DNA of 64,000 bases from Eshraghiella crossota (GCF_025148445.1 NZ_CP102270.1:620001-684000); one strand, 5' to 3'. Shown: positions 45,515 to 54,967, counted from the stretch's first letter. Numbers and translations: made by a program. Notes: a model not told the origin generated them from the sequence alone.

Positions 45515-45560
45515 GTCGGATTCGTCAGCAATCACCGATGGTTGACGAATCCGGCTTTTA
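45515..45560 (+). terminator. Second hairpin, terminator-like
   Basis: CGGATTCGTCA with TGACGAATCCG (11 bp) around 15 nt, followed by GCTTTTA. Confidence 0.55.
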
Positions 45561-45656
45561 TATTATAGAAATATGACATAAAATGGATATGCGAGTCTGC
45601 CGATATAAGGTATAATGAATGTATGCGATTAACGATATAATATGGGAGAAATGCTT

Positions 45657-46448
45657 ATGGGAGAATTAAGTAGCATCAGAATATTTCCATTAACTATGTT
45701 TGATTTTGAAACAGAAGAGATTGCAAAGCTGGAGATTGCAAATGAGTTGGAGAGTGGTAATCTTTTTTCAAATTTGTATTTTAATTCATATTCGATAATG
45801 GATGCTCGCAGTAAAAATCTATTTTTGTTTCAGTATAAAGGTAAAATTATAGGAAAGGCGACTGTTCGCTTAGAGTGGGGAAGAACATGGGGAGGAGAAG
45901 CTGTTTACTATCTAGAGGACATATTGGTTTTCGAAGATTCAATCACAAAATCAGATATTCTGAAAATTTGGAAGGATTTTAAGAAGTTTAATTCTGTTGC
46001 GCAAAATGTTCCAGAGAAGTATATGGATGCTATAAACAAATTATGTGAGGAAAAGAAAAAATCACATATTCCCGTATTGGAAAGCAATGAATCGTTTGTT
46101 ATTAATAAAGCAGAAGGAAATAGGATTGAGTTTTATACAACTAGATATGAGAGGGTTGCAAAATATAGGGAAGCTGCAATAAAAATACATGGAACAAAAT
46201 GTCAAATTTGTGGTTTTGACTTTAATAAGAAGTATGGATATATTGGTGAAAATTATATTGAAGTACACCATAAAAAACCACTGTTTTCATTGGATGAAGA
46301 ATTAATTCCTAATCCAGAAACAGATATGATAACGATATGCTCAAATTGTCATAGGATGATTCATAGAAAGAAAAATGACATAATAACGCCAGAGAAACTA
46401 AAGGATGCCATACGTGAACAAAAAGATCAGAATCTAGGAGATAGTTAA
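45657..46448 (+). CDS. HNH endonuclease with N-terminal unknown domain
   Basis: 263 residues from ATG 45657 (GGGAG 8 nt upstream); the frame opens at 45642. The first ~160 residues form a domain of unknown fold (FSNLYFNSYSIMDARSKNLF). The C-terminal HNH has CQICGFDFNKKYGYIG, EVHHKKPLFSLDEE and ICSNCHRMIHRKK: the two zinc CxxC pairs and the catalytic His are present. Such sensor-plus-HNH proteins resemble type IV, modification-dependent restriction enzymes. The adjacent gene may be a partner. Confidence 0.8.
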   Translation: MGELSSIRIFPLTMFDFETEEIAKLEIANELESGNLFSNLYFNSYSIMDARSKNLFLFQYKGKIIGKATVRLEWGRTWGGEAVYYLEDILVFEDSITKSDILKIWKDFKKFNSVAQNVPEKYMDAINKLCEEKKKSHIPVLESNESFVINKAEGNRIEFYTTRYERVAKYREAAIKIHGTKCQICGFDFNKKYGYIGENYIEVHHKKPLFSLDEELIPNPETDMITICSNCHRMIHRKKNDIITPEKLKDAIREQKDQNLGDS

Positions 46449-46497
46449 GTAGAAGTTGATTGTAATAAAAAGTATTTGTGGAGGCGGTGAAAACACT

Positions 46498-47280
46498 TTG
46501 ATAGACTTGAAAGAATTTTATTTACAAAATATAAAAGAATCTGAATATCATTATCGTTTTTTTGATTCTATAAAAAAGGTAAACTGTACATACAATATTT
46601 TTTATGGCGAAATAGAGAATCAAGATTATCAATTTGAAATTTATGATGTCGAAGAAGCAATAACCAAATTTAAGGAATTGTGTCAGCCTGATGTTAATTT
46701 TTCAAATGAAAACAGATGTTGGTTCTATCTAGTAACATATTATCTATATACACAAGGGTATGAGATAAAAGAATTTCCTAGGATATTGGCAAGACCCCCT
46801 GTTGAACCGACTGACTTTACATATAGAGATATTAGGAATCGAATTATTGCTCTGGGAAGAGATGATAAAGGAACCGTTCGTTATGCGACTAGAAGAGATT
46901 TTGTTGCGGAACTGACATTTAAGCAAAAAACTTGCAATATTGAGGTGGATGACTCTATAAACCATAAATTTATTGAAATTTCCACTAGACAGGCATCCTT
47001 CAATAGTATGCATATTGATGAGAAACTTGCTGAGATCGCAAATCTTATTGAAAATATGTTGAAAAAAGACGGGAAATTTATTGCACTAGAATATGAAAAA
47101 GTGTGTTGTGGATTTATTGATGATGCAGTAGTAAGAAAATATAGAAAGAAAATGCAATGCTTTAGACATTGTACAGATGAAGCAATAACGGAAAGAAAGT
47201 CATATTCTGAAGAACAGAAGAATTTTCTTGTTGATTATGGACTTACAATTGTGAAAGTTATTCATGAACTAATAGCATAA
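46498..47280 (+). CDS. Hypothetical protein downstream of HNH nuclease
   Basis: About 260 residues from TTG 46498 (GGAGG 13 nt upstream); the frame opens at TTG 46456, so the start is uncertain. It is cytosolic, helical in the C-terminal half (HIDEKLAEIANLIENMLKKD), and contains RDIRNRIIALGRDDKGTVRY, which I do not recognise. It follows the HNH gene by 49 bp. It may be its partner or effector. Confidence 0.65.
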   Translation: MIDLKEFYLQNIKESEYHYRFFDSIKKVNCTYNIFYGEIENQDYQFEIYDVEEAITKFKELCQPDVNFSNENRCWFYLVTYYLYTQGYEIKEFPRILARPPVEPTDFTYRDIRNRIIALGRDDKGTVRYATRRDFVAELTFKQKTCNIEVDDSINHKFIEISTRQASFNSMHIDEKLAEIANLIENMLKKDGKFIALEYEKVCCGFIDDAVVRKYRKKMQCFRHCTDEAITERKSYSEEQKNFLVDYGLTIVKVIHELIA

Positions 47281-47339
47281 ATAACATAGAAAATCCAAGT
47301 TGTTAAACAGGCAAATACAGAAATAGTATAAGATTCATC

Positions 47340-47383
47340 AAACGGCAGGGACTGGAAATACTTAGTTGCCTGCCGTTTCTTAT
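47340..47383 (+). terminator. Intrinsic terminator
   Basis: AAACGGCAGG and CCTGCCGTTT form a 10-bp stem followed by CTTATGCTT, so it is a fair terminator. The rest of the gap to 47583 holds no gene. Confidence 0.55.
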
Positions 47384-47583
47384 GCTTATAAACAGGGCAA
47401 TTTACAGGGGGGAGGTAAATGCCCCTCTTTTGAACATCCCTAAGAAAATATGGTTGAGTGCGATGGAGGTAGGCTTTGGATTATAAGAGCCGATGAAGTG
47501 ATTGTTGAATGATGAGAATGTGTTACAATTAGACTATGGTAACATAAGGCGGATAGGATTAGTACATCGGAGGAGATTGTAAA

Positions 47584-48549
47584 GTGAAAACATTATATAT
47601 TATTGGAAATGGTTTTGACTGTTATGGTCATGATATGAATACTAAATATGCTGATTTTAGGAAGTTTTTAATAAATAAATATCCGGAATTTAATGAAAAT
47701 TATGACGGGATTCTTGAGTCAACTTTTATGCCGGATGGTGATGAAGAATATAATATGGATGAAGTAGTTGGATCTTTGATTCGTACAATTGATGAATGTT
47801 CAACAATGGATTGGAATAATTTGGAAGAATGCTTGGGAAATGAATTTATATATAACATTGCATACAATAATGAATGGGCATATAAATTAATAGATATTGA
47901 TGAAGATGATAGCATATTTCATTCAGTTTATGAAAATGAAGATGTAACCAATTCCGTTGTAGGTGCTTATCGTATATTAGTAAATCTCTTTAGAGAGTGG
48001 GTTTTTAGCGAACTAGCCAATATTGATTTTCATAAGGTAAAAAAATTAAGTAAAAAGCCATCATTTAAGAGAAGTTTGTTCCTTTCATTTAATTATACAT
48101 TAACACTGGAAAAATTATATAATATTTCAAATAATAATATATGCCATATTCATGGAAATGCGGGTGATAGAAACACAAATATTTATTTTGGGCATGGAGA
48201 TGATACCGAATTTAATGAGTTTGGACATTATATTGGTGTTACGGATGCTTATAATTCATTGAAGAGAGAGTTAAGAAAAAATACTAATCAAGCAGTAGCG
48301 GATAATATAAATTTTTTCCGTAAGTTATCAGGCATAAATAAAATATATTCGTATGGTTTTTCATTCTCGGATGTTGATATGATTTATTTGAAAGAATTGA
48401 GCAGATACGTAGATGCTAAGAAGGTAAGATGGTATTTTAATCAATTTGATTGGAAAAATAATATACAAAATGTTGAAAAGGTAAAGCGTTTGGGATTTAA
48501 AGTAAGGGTATGTAGGAGATGGAAAGACTCAAAAGGAAAGAAAATATAA
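47584..48549 (+). CDS. AbiH family abortive infection protein
   Basis: 321 residues from GTG 47584 (GGAGGAG 8 nt upstream). LYIIGNGFDCYGHDMNTKYAD at the start (key LYIIGNGFDCYGHD) and FLSFNYTLTLEKLYNI with ICHIHGNAG in the middle are typical of AbiH, a phage-resistance family first found in Lactococcus. The mechanism is poorly known. It stands alone, as AbiH usually does. Confidence 0.85.
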   Translation: MKTLYIIGNGFDCYGHDMNTKYADFRKFLINKYPEFNENYDGILESTFMPDGDEEYNMDEVVGSLIRTIDECSTMDWNNLEECLGNEFIYNIAYNNEWAYKLIDIDEDDSIFHSVYENEDVTNSVVGAYRILVNLFREWVFSELANIDFHKVKKLSKKPSFKRSLFLSFNYTLTLEKLYNISNNNICHIHGNAGDRNTNIYFGHGDDTEFNEFGHYIGVTDAYNSLKRELRKNTNQAVADNINFFRKLSGINKIYSYGFSFSDVDMIYLKELSRYVDAKKVRWYFNQFDWKNNIQNVEKVKRLGFKVRVCRRWKDSKGKKI

Positions 48550-48833
48550 TTATCGATAATTGCTAAAAAGTAAAAGTACATTACATATAAGTGCAAATAC
48601 AAGTTGAGCAGATCTATAAGGGTTGAATGCATTGGAGAAAAGTTTTTGGTTAACAGCGCAGATATGGAAATGAAAAAATTAATGGATTTGCGCACGCTTT
48701 TATGATATAACAAAAATGTATTTTACACGTAACCTTTAGAATATCAAAGCTTTTTCTGAAATTTTCCAATGCTTGTAAGCAGAGAGAAAATGTTGAAGAA
48801 CTTGGAAATGACTGGTATGAATATGTTGAGTAA
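48550..48833. other. Non-coding gap after AbiH
   Basis: No supported gene. Fragments of reading frame with no start signal are present, as expected for decaying DNA. Confidence 0.4.
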
Positions 48834-49043
48834 GGCACAACAAATCAGATTAGTATATTATTACAGAAATGCGGTTTTACTAGAGAACCATCAAGATTTA
48901 TAAAACAAAATAAAGAAATGTATATTGAAATTGATGCAAATAATGTGATGCGTATTAGAAGAACTCTTCTGAACTGCGACAGAGAATCTGTTCGACAAGA
49001 AGTAGAAAGAGTTATTTATAATATGCCAGAAATGTTTATTTAA
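48834..49043 (+). pseudogene. Fragment of a lost gene
   Basis: A 69-codon stretch follows an in-frame stop and has no start. It reads ISILLQKCGFTREPSRFIKQ and ends at a normal stop before a terminator. It is probably the 3' end of a gene disrupted upstream. No family is recognised. Confidence 0.4.
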
Positions 49044-49058
49044 AATCAAAGTGATTGA

Positions 49059-49090
49059 GGTTATTGCCATGAGGCAATAGCCTTTTTTTT
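49059..49090 (+). terminator. Intrinsic terminator
   Basis: GGTTATTGCC with GGCAATAGCC (10 bp, one G-U) around ATGA, followed by eight T residues. Confidence 0.85.
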
Positions 49091-49450
49091 ATGCTGATTT
49101 TTTGTAAGTGCTGTGTAAGTCAGGAGCAATTACAGATGAAAAATCGGAATCTATAATAAAACTGTAAAGAGGAACGCAAGGTTTATTAAATGATATATAG
49201 CTTCATAACTATGAAACATTTATGGCTAATATGAGCCATGAAACGAAATAACCCTTATTCTCTTATTCTCCGTTTGCTTGCGTGTGTTTTCTTATGAAGT
49301 TGAAAAGAAAAAAGAGAATAAACAAATATAAGAAATTCAGATTTTTGGTTTTGAGGTGGTTTCACAGACGCTGTGATGCCATCTGAACATCCAAAGATGT
49401 TCATAAAAATAATATTTAAGCCAAATGGCGGCCGACATTGGGCGAGGATA
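49091..49450. other. Non-coding gap before sigma-like gene
   Basis: No supported gene. A perfect 7-bp hairpin, GAACATC-CAAA-GATGTTC, lies near 49385. Short open frames have no ribosome binding site. Confidence 0.4.
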
Positions 49451-49495
49451 CATAGAATTTAGATTTACCGATAAAGGGTACTTCTAAAATTCTAT
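49451..49495 (+). repeat. Inverted repeat in the sigma-like gene leader
   Basis: CATAGAATTTAGA pairs with TCTAAAATTCTATG (one bulge) 82 bp upstream of the start codon. Confidence 0.5.
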
Positions 49496-49527
49496 GGTGT
49501 CTCGTCTCGTTGTCGTGCCATCAGACG

Positions 49528-49576
49528 GATTGTCCTCGCTCAGTGCGAACGCTGCAAGGCGGAAAAGAGGACAATC
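49528..49576 (+). promoter_or_regulatory. RBS-hiding hairpin in the sigma-like gene leader
   Basis: GATTGTCCTC and GAGGACAATC form a perfect 10-bp stem whose right arm is the Shine-Dalgarno (GAGG) directly before ATG 49577. Folding would block ribosome entry, so translation may be controlled by a trans factor or by an upstream event. Confidence 0.55.
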
Positions 49577-50125
49577 ATGGTAAAAAAGAATAACGAATGT
49601 AAGGTAACTGTTGATGGAGCTACAAGATATGATTTTCCATATTTTGTACCGATTGAGGATGGTGATGAAGTAACGATTAAGCATTACAAGGAGCATGATG
49701 TTCCAGTTGCTAACATTGCATTGCCAGGCAGAAAAAAACGCTATTATGCGATTTTTGGTGCAGCCTCAAAAGAAGAAGCAGATCTCATGAACAGAACCTT
49801 CAACAAATGGGCAAGGAAGGAAGAGCGTGACAGAGATGCACAGATTAAATTAGAAACATCTTATGAGGCTCTTCTTGAAACTGGATATGATTTAGAGGAC
49901 GATAGTGACATTTCAGAACTTGTGGCATATAAGATTGTTGTTGATGCTTTACATGATGCATTAAATGAACTTACAGATGAGAAGATGCGTTTGGTAAAAA
50001 TGGTGGTCAACAAGGAATCACAGCAGTCTGTAGCAGACGAGATTGGAATTTCCAGAAGAACGCTCAGAGGTCGTAAGGATGATGTGATGTCAGAACTTGC
50101 TAAGAAACTGGACAACCATAGATAA
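49577..50125 (+). CDS. Sigma-70 region 4-like regulator
   Basis: 182 residues. The C-terminal helix-turn-helix (QQSVADEIGISRRTLRGRKD) is of sigma-70 region 4 type, and the N-terminal half (DFPYFVPIEDGDEVTIKHYK) is unlike a standard region 2. Similar short sigma-like proteins occur in integrative elements. The Shine-Dalgarno lies in a stable hairpin. A strong terminator follows. Confidence 0.65.
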   Translation: MVKKNNECKVTVDGATRYDFPYFVPIEDGDEVTIKHYKEHDVPVANIALPGRKKRYYAIFGAASKEEADLMNRTFNKWARKEERDRDAQIKLETSYEALLETGYDLEDDSDISELVAYKIVVDALHDALNELTDEKMRLVKMVVNKESQQSVADEIGISRRTLRGRKDDVMSELAKKLDNHR

Positions 50126-50134
50126 TGTAAAATG

Positions 50135-50168
50135 CCCCGATGGTAGCACGAGCCATCGGGGTTATTTT
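50135..50168 (+). terminator. Intrinsic terminator after sigma-like gene
   Basis: CCCCGATGG with CCATCGGGG (9 bp) around 9 nt, followed by TTATTTT. Confidence 0.8.
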
Positions 50169-50209
50169 AGTCAAATTTCTGACGGTAACGCTAACGGTTA
50201 CTTTTTCTG

Positions 50210-51168
50210 TTAGTCTTTTTTATAAAAGGCTGTTTCATATCCATCGGCACGAAGGAGCAGTCCGTAAATCCACTTTGGGGTTCTGCCTATCTGTTCACAG
50301 ATAGCAGTAAGGTCAGCATCCATAGGTGTTTCAATGATCAGTTCATCGTGTACATGACCTACGATAAAGCAGTGGGAGAGAGTACGCATGGAATGGCAGA
50401 GGATATCTCGGCTGATTGCCTGTACAATATTTTCTACGAATTTTGGACCATAGGATTCGATGCGTCCCCACTTCTTATTAGTACCGACACCTTCGTATGT
50501 AACGGATTCACCACCGAATTTATTTTCACCAATTTTTGGTTTTACATAGCAGAGACGTCTGCCGGATGGAAGAACAATAAACAATATACCATTCTGATAT
50601 ACAAATCTGATTCCGTGTGTTTCAGTGGCAGTACGCTGCTTGATAGCTGTTTTAACGCAACGGTCAACATCCCACCAGAACTGCACGATATTCGGATTTG
50701 AGGCTCTCCAAGAGTCAACAAGTGGCTGTAATTCATCTTCTGACAGTCCCGTATCTAATGCACCTATAGCAGTTAAAGCACCAACTGAGCCACCATATCC
50801 AAGGGCAAGTTCTGCAATCTTACCTTTCTGGCGGAGGTGTCCGTTAACACCGTGCTTTTCAACAGGGACGTGGAACATGGCTGATGCAGAGGCACAGTAG
50901 ATGTCTCCATTTTCTTTAAACACCTTCATACGCCAGTTCTCTTTTACCAGAAAAGCAATAACACAGGCTTCAATCGCAGAGAAGTCGGATACACAGAACT
51001 TTTATCCCAGCTTTGGGATAAAAGCAGTACGGATAAGCTGTGAGAGTGCATCTGGCACATCATCGTATAACATATTCATAAGTTCATAATCCCCAGATTT
51101 TACGATGCCTCTTGCATCCTCCAAATCGGTCATGTGGTTCTGTGGCAGGTTCTGTAACTGAATAATGA
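50210..51168 (-). pseudogene. Phage-type DNA polymerase (family A), 3' part, broken
   Basis: The frame reads from the recombinase junction as QLQNLPQNHMTDLEDARGIV and RTAFIPKLG, then a stop, then KFCVSDFSAIEACVIAFLVK, and ends with the polymerase motif C VHDELIIE. The stop (TAA) sits in a 26-bp palindrome, and the usual EAR in motif A is EAC. The exonuclease and 5' half are missing, cut off at 51168 by the recombinase gene. It is not functional. Confidence 0.8.
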
Positions 51169-51169
51169 A

Positions 51170-52186
51170 TTGGTGGAGAGATATCTTAAGACTAAGGTGG
51201 GAATGCGACCAAACACATTAGCCAATTATAATTTTGTAAGAAATATTCTTAAAAATGAGCCTTTTGGAAGTCAAAAGATATCAAAAATAAAGACATCTGA
51301 TGCAAAGTTATTTCTGATAAAGATGCAGCAGGAAGATGGGAGAGGGCATAGCACGATAAAGACAGTGCGAGGAGTTCTTCGCCCGGCATTTCAGATGGCT
51401 GTGGATGATGACGTTCTTATGAAAAATCCCTTCCAATTTGAATTAGCTGGAGTGGTAGTTAATGATGCTGTCACAAGGGAAGCAATTTCAAAAGACCAAA
51501 TGCAAAAATTCTTGAAATTCATACATGATGATGTGGTTTATTGTAAATATTATGAAGTGATTTACATCCTTTTCCACACTGGTATGAGAATTTCGGAATT
51601 TTGTGGACTTACGATGAGGGATATTGATTTAGAGAAAAGAACCATCAATATTAATCATCAGCTGCAAAGAACTTCCAAAAGAGAGTATGTAATTGAGCCA
51701 ACAAAAACAAATGCCGGAACAAGGGTTATTCCAATGACAAATGAAGTGACAGAGATGTTTCAAGCAATTATTGAGGATAGACCAGATTATAAGGTTGAAA
51801 AAGTGGTAGATGGTTACACGGGATTCCTTTTTCTGGACAAGGATGGAATGCCACTTGTAGCCATGCATTGGGAACACAGATTCAATCATATGGTCAGCAG
51901 GTACAATGAAATCTATAAGGTTCAGATGCCCAATATTACTCCTCATGTTTGCAGACATACATATTGTTCCAATATGGCAAAGTCCGGCATGAATCCTAAA
52001 ACACTGCAGTATTTGATGGGACATTCGGATATAGCTGTGACGCTCAATGTTTATACCCATGTAGGACTTGAGGATGCAGAAAAGGAACTACAGAAGATGC
52101 AGGGATTGGAAAATGCCAGAAAAGAGATGGAAATTTCAGATACGGATGATAAGCCTTTGAAACAGAATATGTTCAAGGTGGTATGA
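51170..52186 (+). CDS. Tyrosine recombinase of island 2 (Tn916 Int-like, N-terminus lost)
   Basis: 338 residues from TTG 51170, where homology starts abruptly at VERYLKTKVGMRPNTLA; the preceding bases are the polymerase pseudogene. The core-binding and catalytic domains are complete: GMRISEFCGL, HVCRHTYCSNMAK, MGHSDIAVTLNVYTH. The arm-binding N-terminal domain (about 70 residues) is missing. It is very close to the recombinase at 41825. It may lack a proper start codon and be a decaying copy. Confidence 0.8.
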   Translation: MVERYLKTKVGMRPNTLANYNFVRNILKNEPFGSQKISKIKTSDAKLFLIKMQQEDGRGHSTIKTVRGVLRPAFQMAVDDDVLMKNPFQFELAGVVVNDAVTREAISKDQMQKFLKFIHDDVVYCKYYEVIYILFHTGMRISEFCGLTMRDIDLEKRTININHQLQRTSKREYVIEPTKTNAGTRVIPMTNEVTEMFQAIIEDRPDYKVEKVVDGYTGFLFLDKDGMPLVAMHWEHRFNHMVSRYNEIYKVQMPNITPHVCRHTYCSNMAKSGMNPKTLQYLMGHSDIAVTLNVYTHVGLEDAEKELQKMQGLENARKEMEISDTDDKPLKQNMFKVV

Positions 52187-52214
52187 TAATATAATAAGGA
52201 AGAGATTTTGAGGA

Positions 52215-52244
52215 CACTCAGGCTTATAGCTTGGGTGCATTTTT
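52215..52244 (+). terminator. Intrinsic terminator after recombinase
   Basis: CACTCAGGCT with AGCTTGGGTG (10 bp, with G-U pairs) around TAT, then CATTTTT. The rest of 52187-52494 holds no gene. Confidence 0.65.
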
Positions 52245-52494
52245 GACTGGTAAAAATATGCCTTGGCTGATATAATATAACTTGAGGATTTTATAACCAT
52301 TTTTGAACGATAAAGTATGAGAAATAATACTATGAGTTGTTATTGGCATTTGAGCGAGTCCTAGGTACCTTTGGATTTTAGAATATACAACGATGTGTTT
52401 GTTGATAGTAAAATTGCCGATAAAATTAGTATAGGCTTACATTATTTTATCTGCGAGATGAAATTGAAATTTAACAAATGTGAGGATGAACAAA

Positions 52495-53385
52495 ATGTCA
52501 TATGGTAAATCAATAGAATTATTTCTTGTAAATGGAAGTGCAGATAGTTTGATAACAGCGGAGTTATCAAACTGGAATGGCAAGGCAATAAAGATACCTA
52601 GGATTGAGGTAGCTTCATGTAACAGAGAAGATATTACACAAGCAGGTGTTTATTTCCTTTTTTGCAAGGAAGATGATGGCTCTGATTCAGTTTATATTGG
52701 AGAAGCTGAGAATGTAAAAGAAAGATTAGTTCAGCATCTTAGAGATTATCAGGCTGAAAAAGAAAAGTATTATTGGACAACTGCCGTAATATTCATTGGC
52801 AGAGATTTAAACAAAGCACTGATTCGATATCTTGAAAATCGTTTTGTTGAGATTGCAAGAGTATGCAAAAGGTATACCGTACTTACAAAGAATACATATA
52901 AGAATACGGTTATGAAGGAATCACAGATTGCTGTTATGGAAGAGTTTGTGGATAATGTAAAAACGCTTATCAGTGCTTTAGGATATAAGGTTCTTGAACC
53001 ATTAAATAAGCCTGTAACTTTTGCTAACGATAGTAGAGGAAAAAAGAACTTGGAGGATTTGAATCTGCATTTGGAAAGAACTATCAAAGGATTGGGTAAA
53101 GTTGAAGCAGATGGAATACGCACTTCTGAGGGCTTTGTTGTGCTACAAGGTAGTCGCATTGCTGTGGAAGATGATGATACAATTCCAACAGTACTTAAAG
53201 AGCAGAGACGAAAGGTAAGTATTGTTGAGGGCGTTCTTCAAGAAGATGTTTTGTTTTCCAGTCCATCATATGCTGCTATGTTTGTGATTGGCAAGAGCGC
53301 AAATGGTTTGACAAGCTGGAAGGATGAAGATGGACATTCTCTTAAGGAAATAGAGAACAGCGAGACAAGAGAAGAAAATAAGTAA
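52495..53385 (+). CDS. GIY-YIG nuclease with DUF4357-like C-terminus
   Basis: 296 residues from ATG 52495 (GAGG upstream); the frame opens at 52480. The GIY-YIG core is AGVYFLFCKEDDGSDSVYIG, then ENVKERLVQHLRDYQ (catalytic Arg) and the metal-binding Glu in RYLENRFVEIA. The C-terminus SPSYAAMFVIGKSANGLTSW is DUF4357. GIY-YIG-DUF4357 proteins occur in phage-defence regions. It leads a three-gene operon with the next two genes. Confidence 0.85.
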   Translation: MSYGKSIELFLVNGSADSLITAELSNWNGKAIKIPRIEVASCNREDITQAGVYFLFCKEDDGSDSVYIGEAENVKERLVQHLRDYQAEKEKYYWTTAVIFIGRDLNKALIRYLENRFVEIARVCKRYTVLTKNTYKNTVMKESQIAVMEEFVDNVKTLISALGYKVLEPLNKPVTFANDSRGKKNLEDLNLHLERTIKGLGKVEADGIRTSEGFVVLQGSRIAVEDDDTIPTVLKEQRRKVSIVEGVLQEDVLFSSPSYAAMFVIGKSANGLTSWKDEDGHSLKEIENSETREENK

Positions 53386-53410
53386 AAAACACATTAGGAA
53401 GGTTGATGAA

Positions 53411-54367
53411 ATGGCAAAGATTGAGACTCTTACAGCGTATAAATGTAAATTTAGTTATCTTCAGAGAAATAATCCTTTACTTGAAAAACAGAGGGAAGCT
53501 ATAAAAGAGGGAAAAGATCCGGAATATTCTTTTTCCGATTTTATTGATGCTTATCAAGCATATACGAAAAATTTGGCAATTGGTGAGAATACAGATAGAG
53601 CAATTATTTTAGATGAAGATAAAATATCAGAAAAAGAAAAAAAGGGGTTAAAGATGTGGCATCTTGTTCCTAGTGCTGGAAAGCAAGGAAAACCTGTCAC
53701 AGTAGTAAAAAGAAACTCTGGGAAAAAGTATGATTTTGGTTCTGATTCTGCAGCACTATATGAGCATCATGTTTTTATTTATGAGAGCCAAGATGGTCTA
53801 TATGCTATTTTTCATAGACAAAATGGTTCTGGATGTAAGAGCGTGTTTTTAGAAACTGCTAATAAAACTATCAAATCGGAAGGTTTGAAACTGGAAATGG
53901 AATTGATTGTCCCAATGGCAGATGGGCTCAAGGATGCAACAGCAACAAAAATCACATTACAGTTTGTTAAGCATGATAAATCTTCTGATGTTGCGGACAA
54001 TATAAAAGGATCAAAAAAGAAAAATATTATCCGAGATTTGGGACTAAATCTTGAGGCTGGTGAAAACAAAAAAATACTAGGTGTATTTAAGAATATGCAA
54101 GCAGGTAAAATAGATCAGGCGGAGGCGTTTGCTCAAATTAAAGCGGAGTTAAAGGATTCCGATGATTATAATGATGCGGAGATTAAACTTCGACTTGGAA
54201 ATCGTTATAAAAAGGTAAAGTGGAATGAGTTTGAAAGTATTATGGGAGCTCATGATATATCAAATGCCCTTCATGAGGCCTGTAGGTTTTCACATGATTT
54301 TGTAGGAGAACTTACAAAATTGGCTGACGACTATTATAAGGATATAATAGAATCTGGGGAGGTGTAG
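53411..54367 (+). CDS. Hypothetical protein, middle gene of the GIY-YIG cassette
   Basis: 318 residues, no membrane segment. It begins MAKIETLTAYKCKFSYLQRN, and has a strand-rich middle (YEHHVFIYESQDGLYAIFHR) and a helical end (FSHDFVGELTKLADDYYKDI). I recognise no family. It follows the nuclease gene by 25 bp and precedes the membrane protein by 1 bp. A role as sensor or effector of a three-part system is an inference from order. Confidence 0.75.
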   Translation: MAKIETLTAYKCKFSYLQRNNPLLEKQREAIKEGKDPEYSFSDFIDAYQAYTKNLAIGENTDRAIILDEDKISEKEKKGLKMWHLVPSAGKQGKPVTVVKRNSGKKYDFGSDSAALYEHHVFIYESQDGLYAIFHRQNGSGCKSVFLETANKTIKSEGLKLEMELIVPMADGLKDATATKITLQFVKHDKSSDVADNIKGSKKKNIIRDLGLNLEAGENKKILGVFKNMQAGKIDQAEAFAQIKAELKDSDDYNDAEIKLRLGNRYKKVKWNEFESIMGAHDISNALHEACRFSHDFVGELTKLADDYYKDIIESGEV

Positions 54368-54368
54368 T

Positions 54369-54914
54369 ATGCCAAGTAAGATTATATTAATTGTGATGGC
54401 CATGGTAATTGTGTGTATGATGCTCTTTGGAAATAAGAAAGTAAGGATATTGTCAGTATTAATAAAACAATTACAAGTTTTCAAAAACGCAAAGACAGAT
54501 AAGATATCGGTTTGGGATATTGTTTGTTTTATATTTTTCCCGATTGTTTTATCAGTCATTATTACGTTTGGATTCGGAAGTATAATTGACGATAAACTAG
54601 CAGGGGTTTTGACAACAGTATTTGCATTTGTATTCACTGTATTATTTGGTTTTGCAGCTATTTTGGTTGGAAAACTTGATTGTGATAATGAAATTGAAAA
54701 ACAGGTAGTCGGTGAAACATTTGTTTCTATTATGACATCAAATATTCTTTCCTTGATTGCATCTATTCTTTCGATAGCAATTATTATTACGGGTGACGAG
54801 AAAGCAAAACTAATTTTAACTATATGTGTATATAGTTTTTCGTTCATGATAATTATGCTGCTATTAATGATATCAAAGAGAACATTCATAATTTATTGTG
54901 AGAACAAGAAATGA
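54369..54914 (+). CDS. Membrane protein, last gene of the GIY-YIG cassette
   Basis: 181 residues with four to five membrane helices (near 3-20, 55-75, 82-103, 120-145, 150-172), and few other features. It starts 1 bp after the previous gene, so the two are translated together. Small multi-helix proteins are a common partner in anti-phage systems (for example KwaA of Kiwa), but I see no clear match. Confidence 0.7.
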   Translation: MPSKIILIVMAMVIVCMMLFGNKKVRILSVLIKQLQVFKNAKTDKISVWDIVCFIFFPIVLSVIITFGFGSIIDDKLAGVLTTVFAFVFTVLFGFAAILVGKLDCDNEIEKQVVGETFVSIMTSNILSLIASILSIAIIITGDEKAKLILTICVYSFSFMIIMLLLMISKRTFIIYCENKK

Positions 54915-54967
54915 TAAAAATAAGGTGTGTTGATTTCAGCACACCAGTTGTTAAATAATGCACACCC

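Noticed and set aside
51000-51030. Programmed stop or recoding in the polymerase gene because of the palindrome
   Set aside because: The gene also lacks its 5' half and has a motif A change, so simple decay is more likely.
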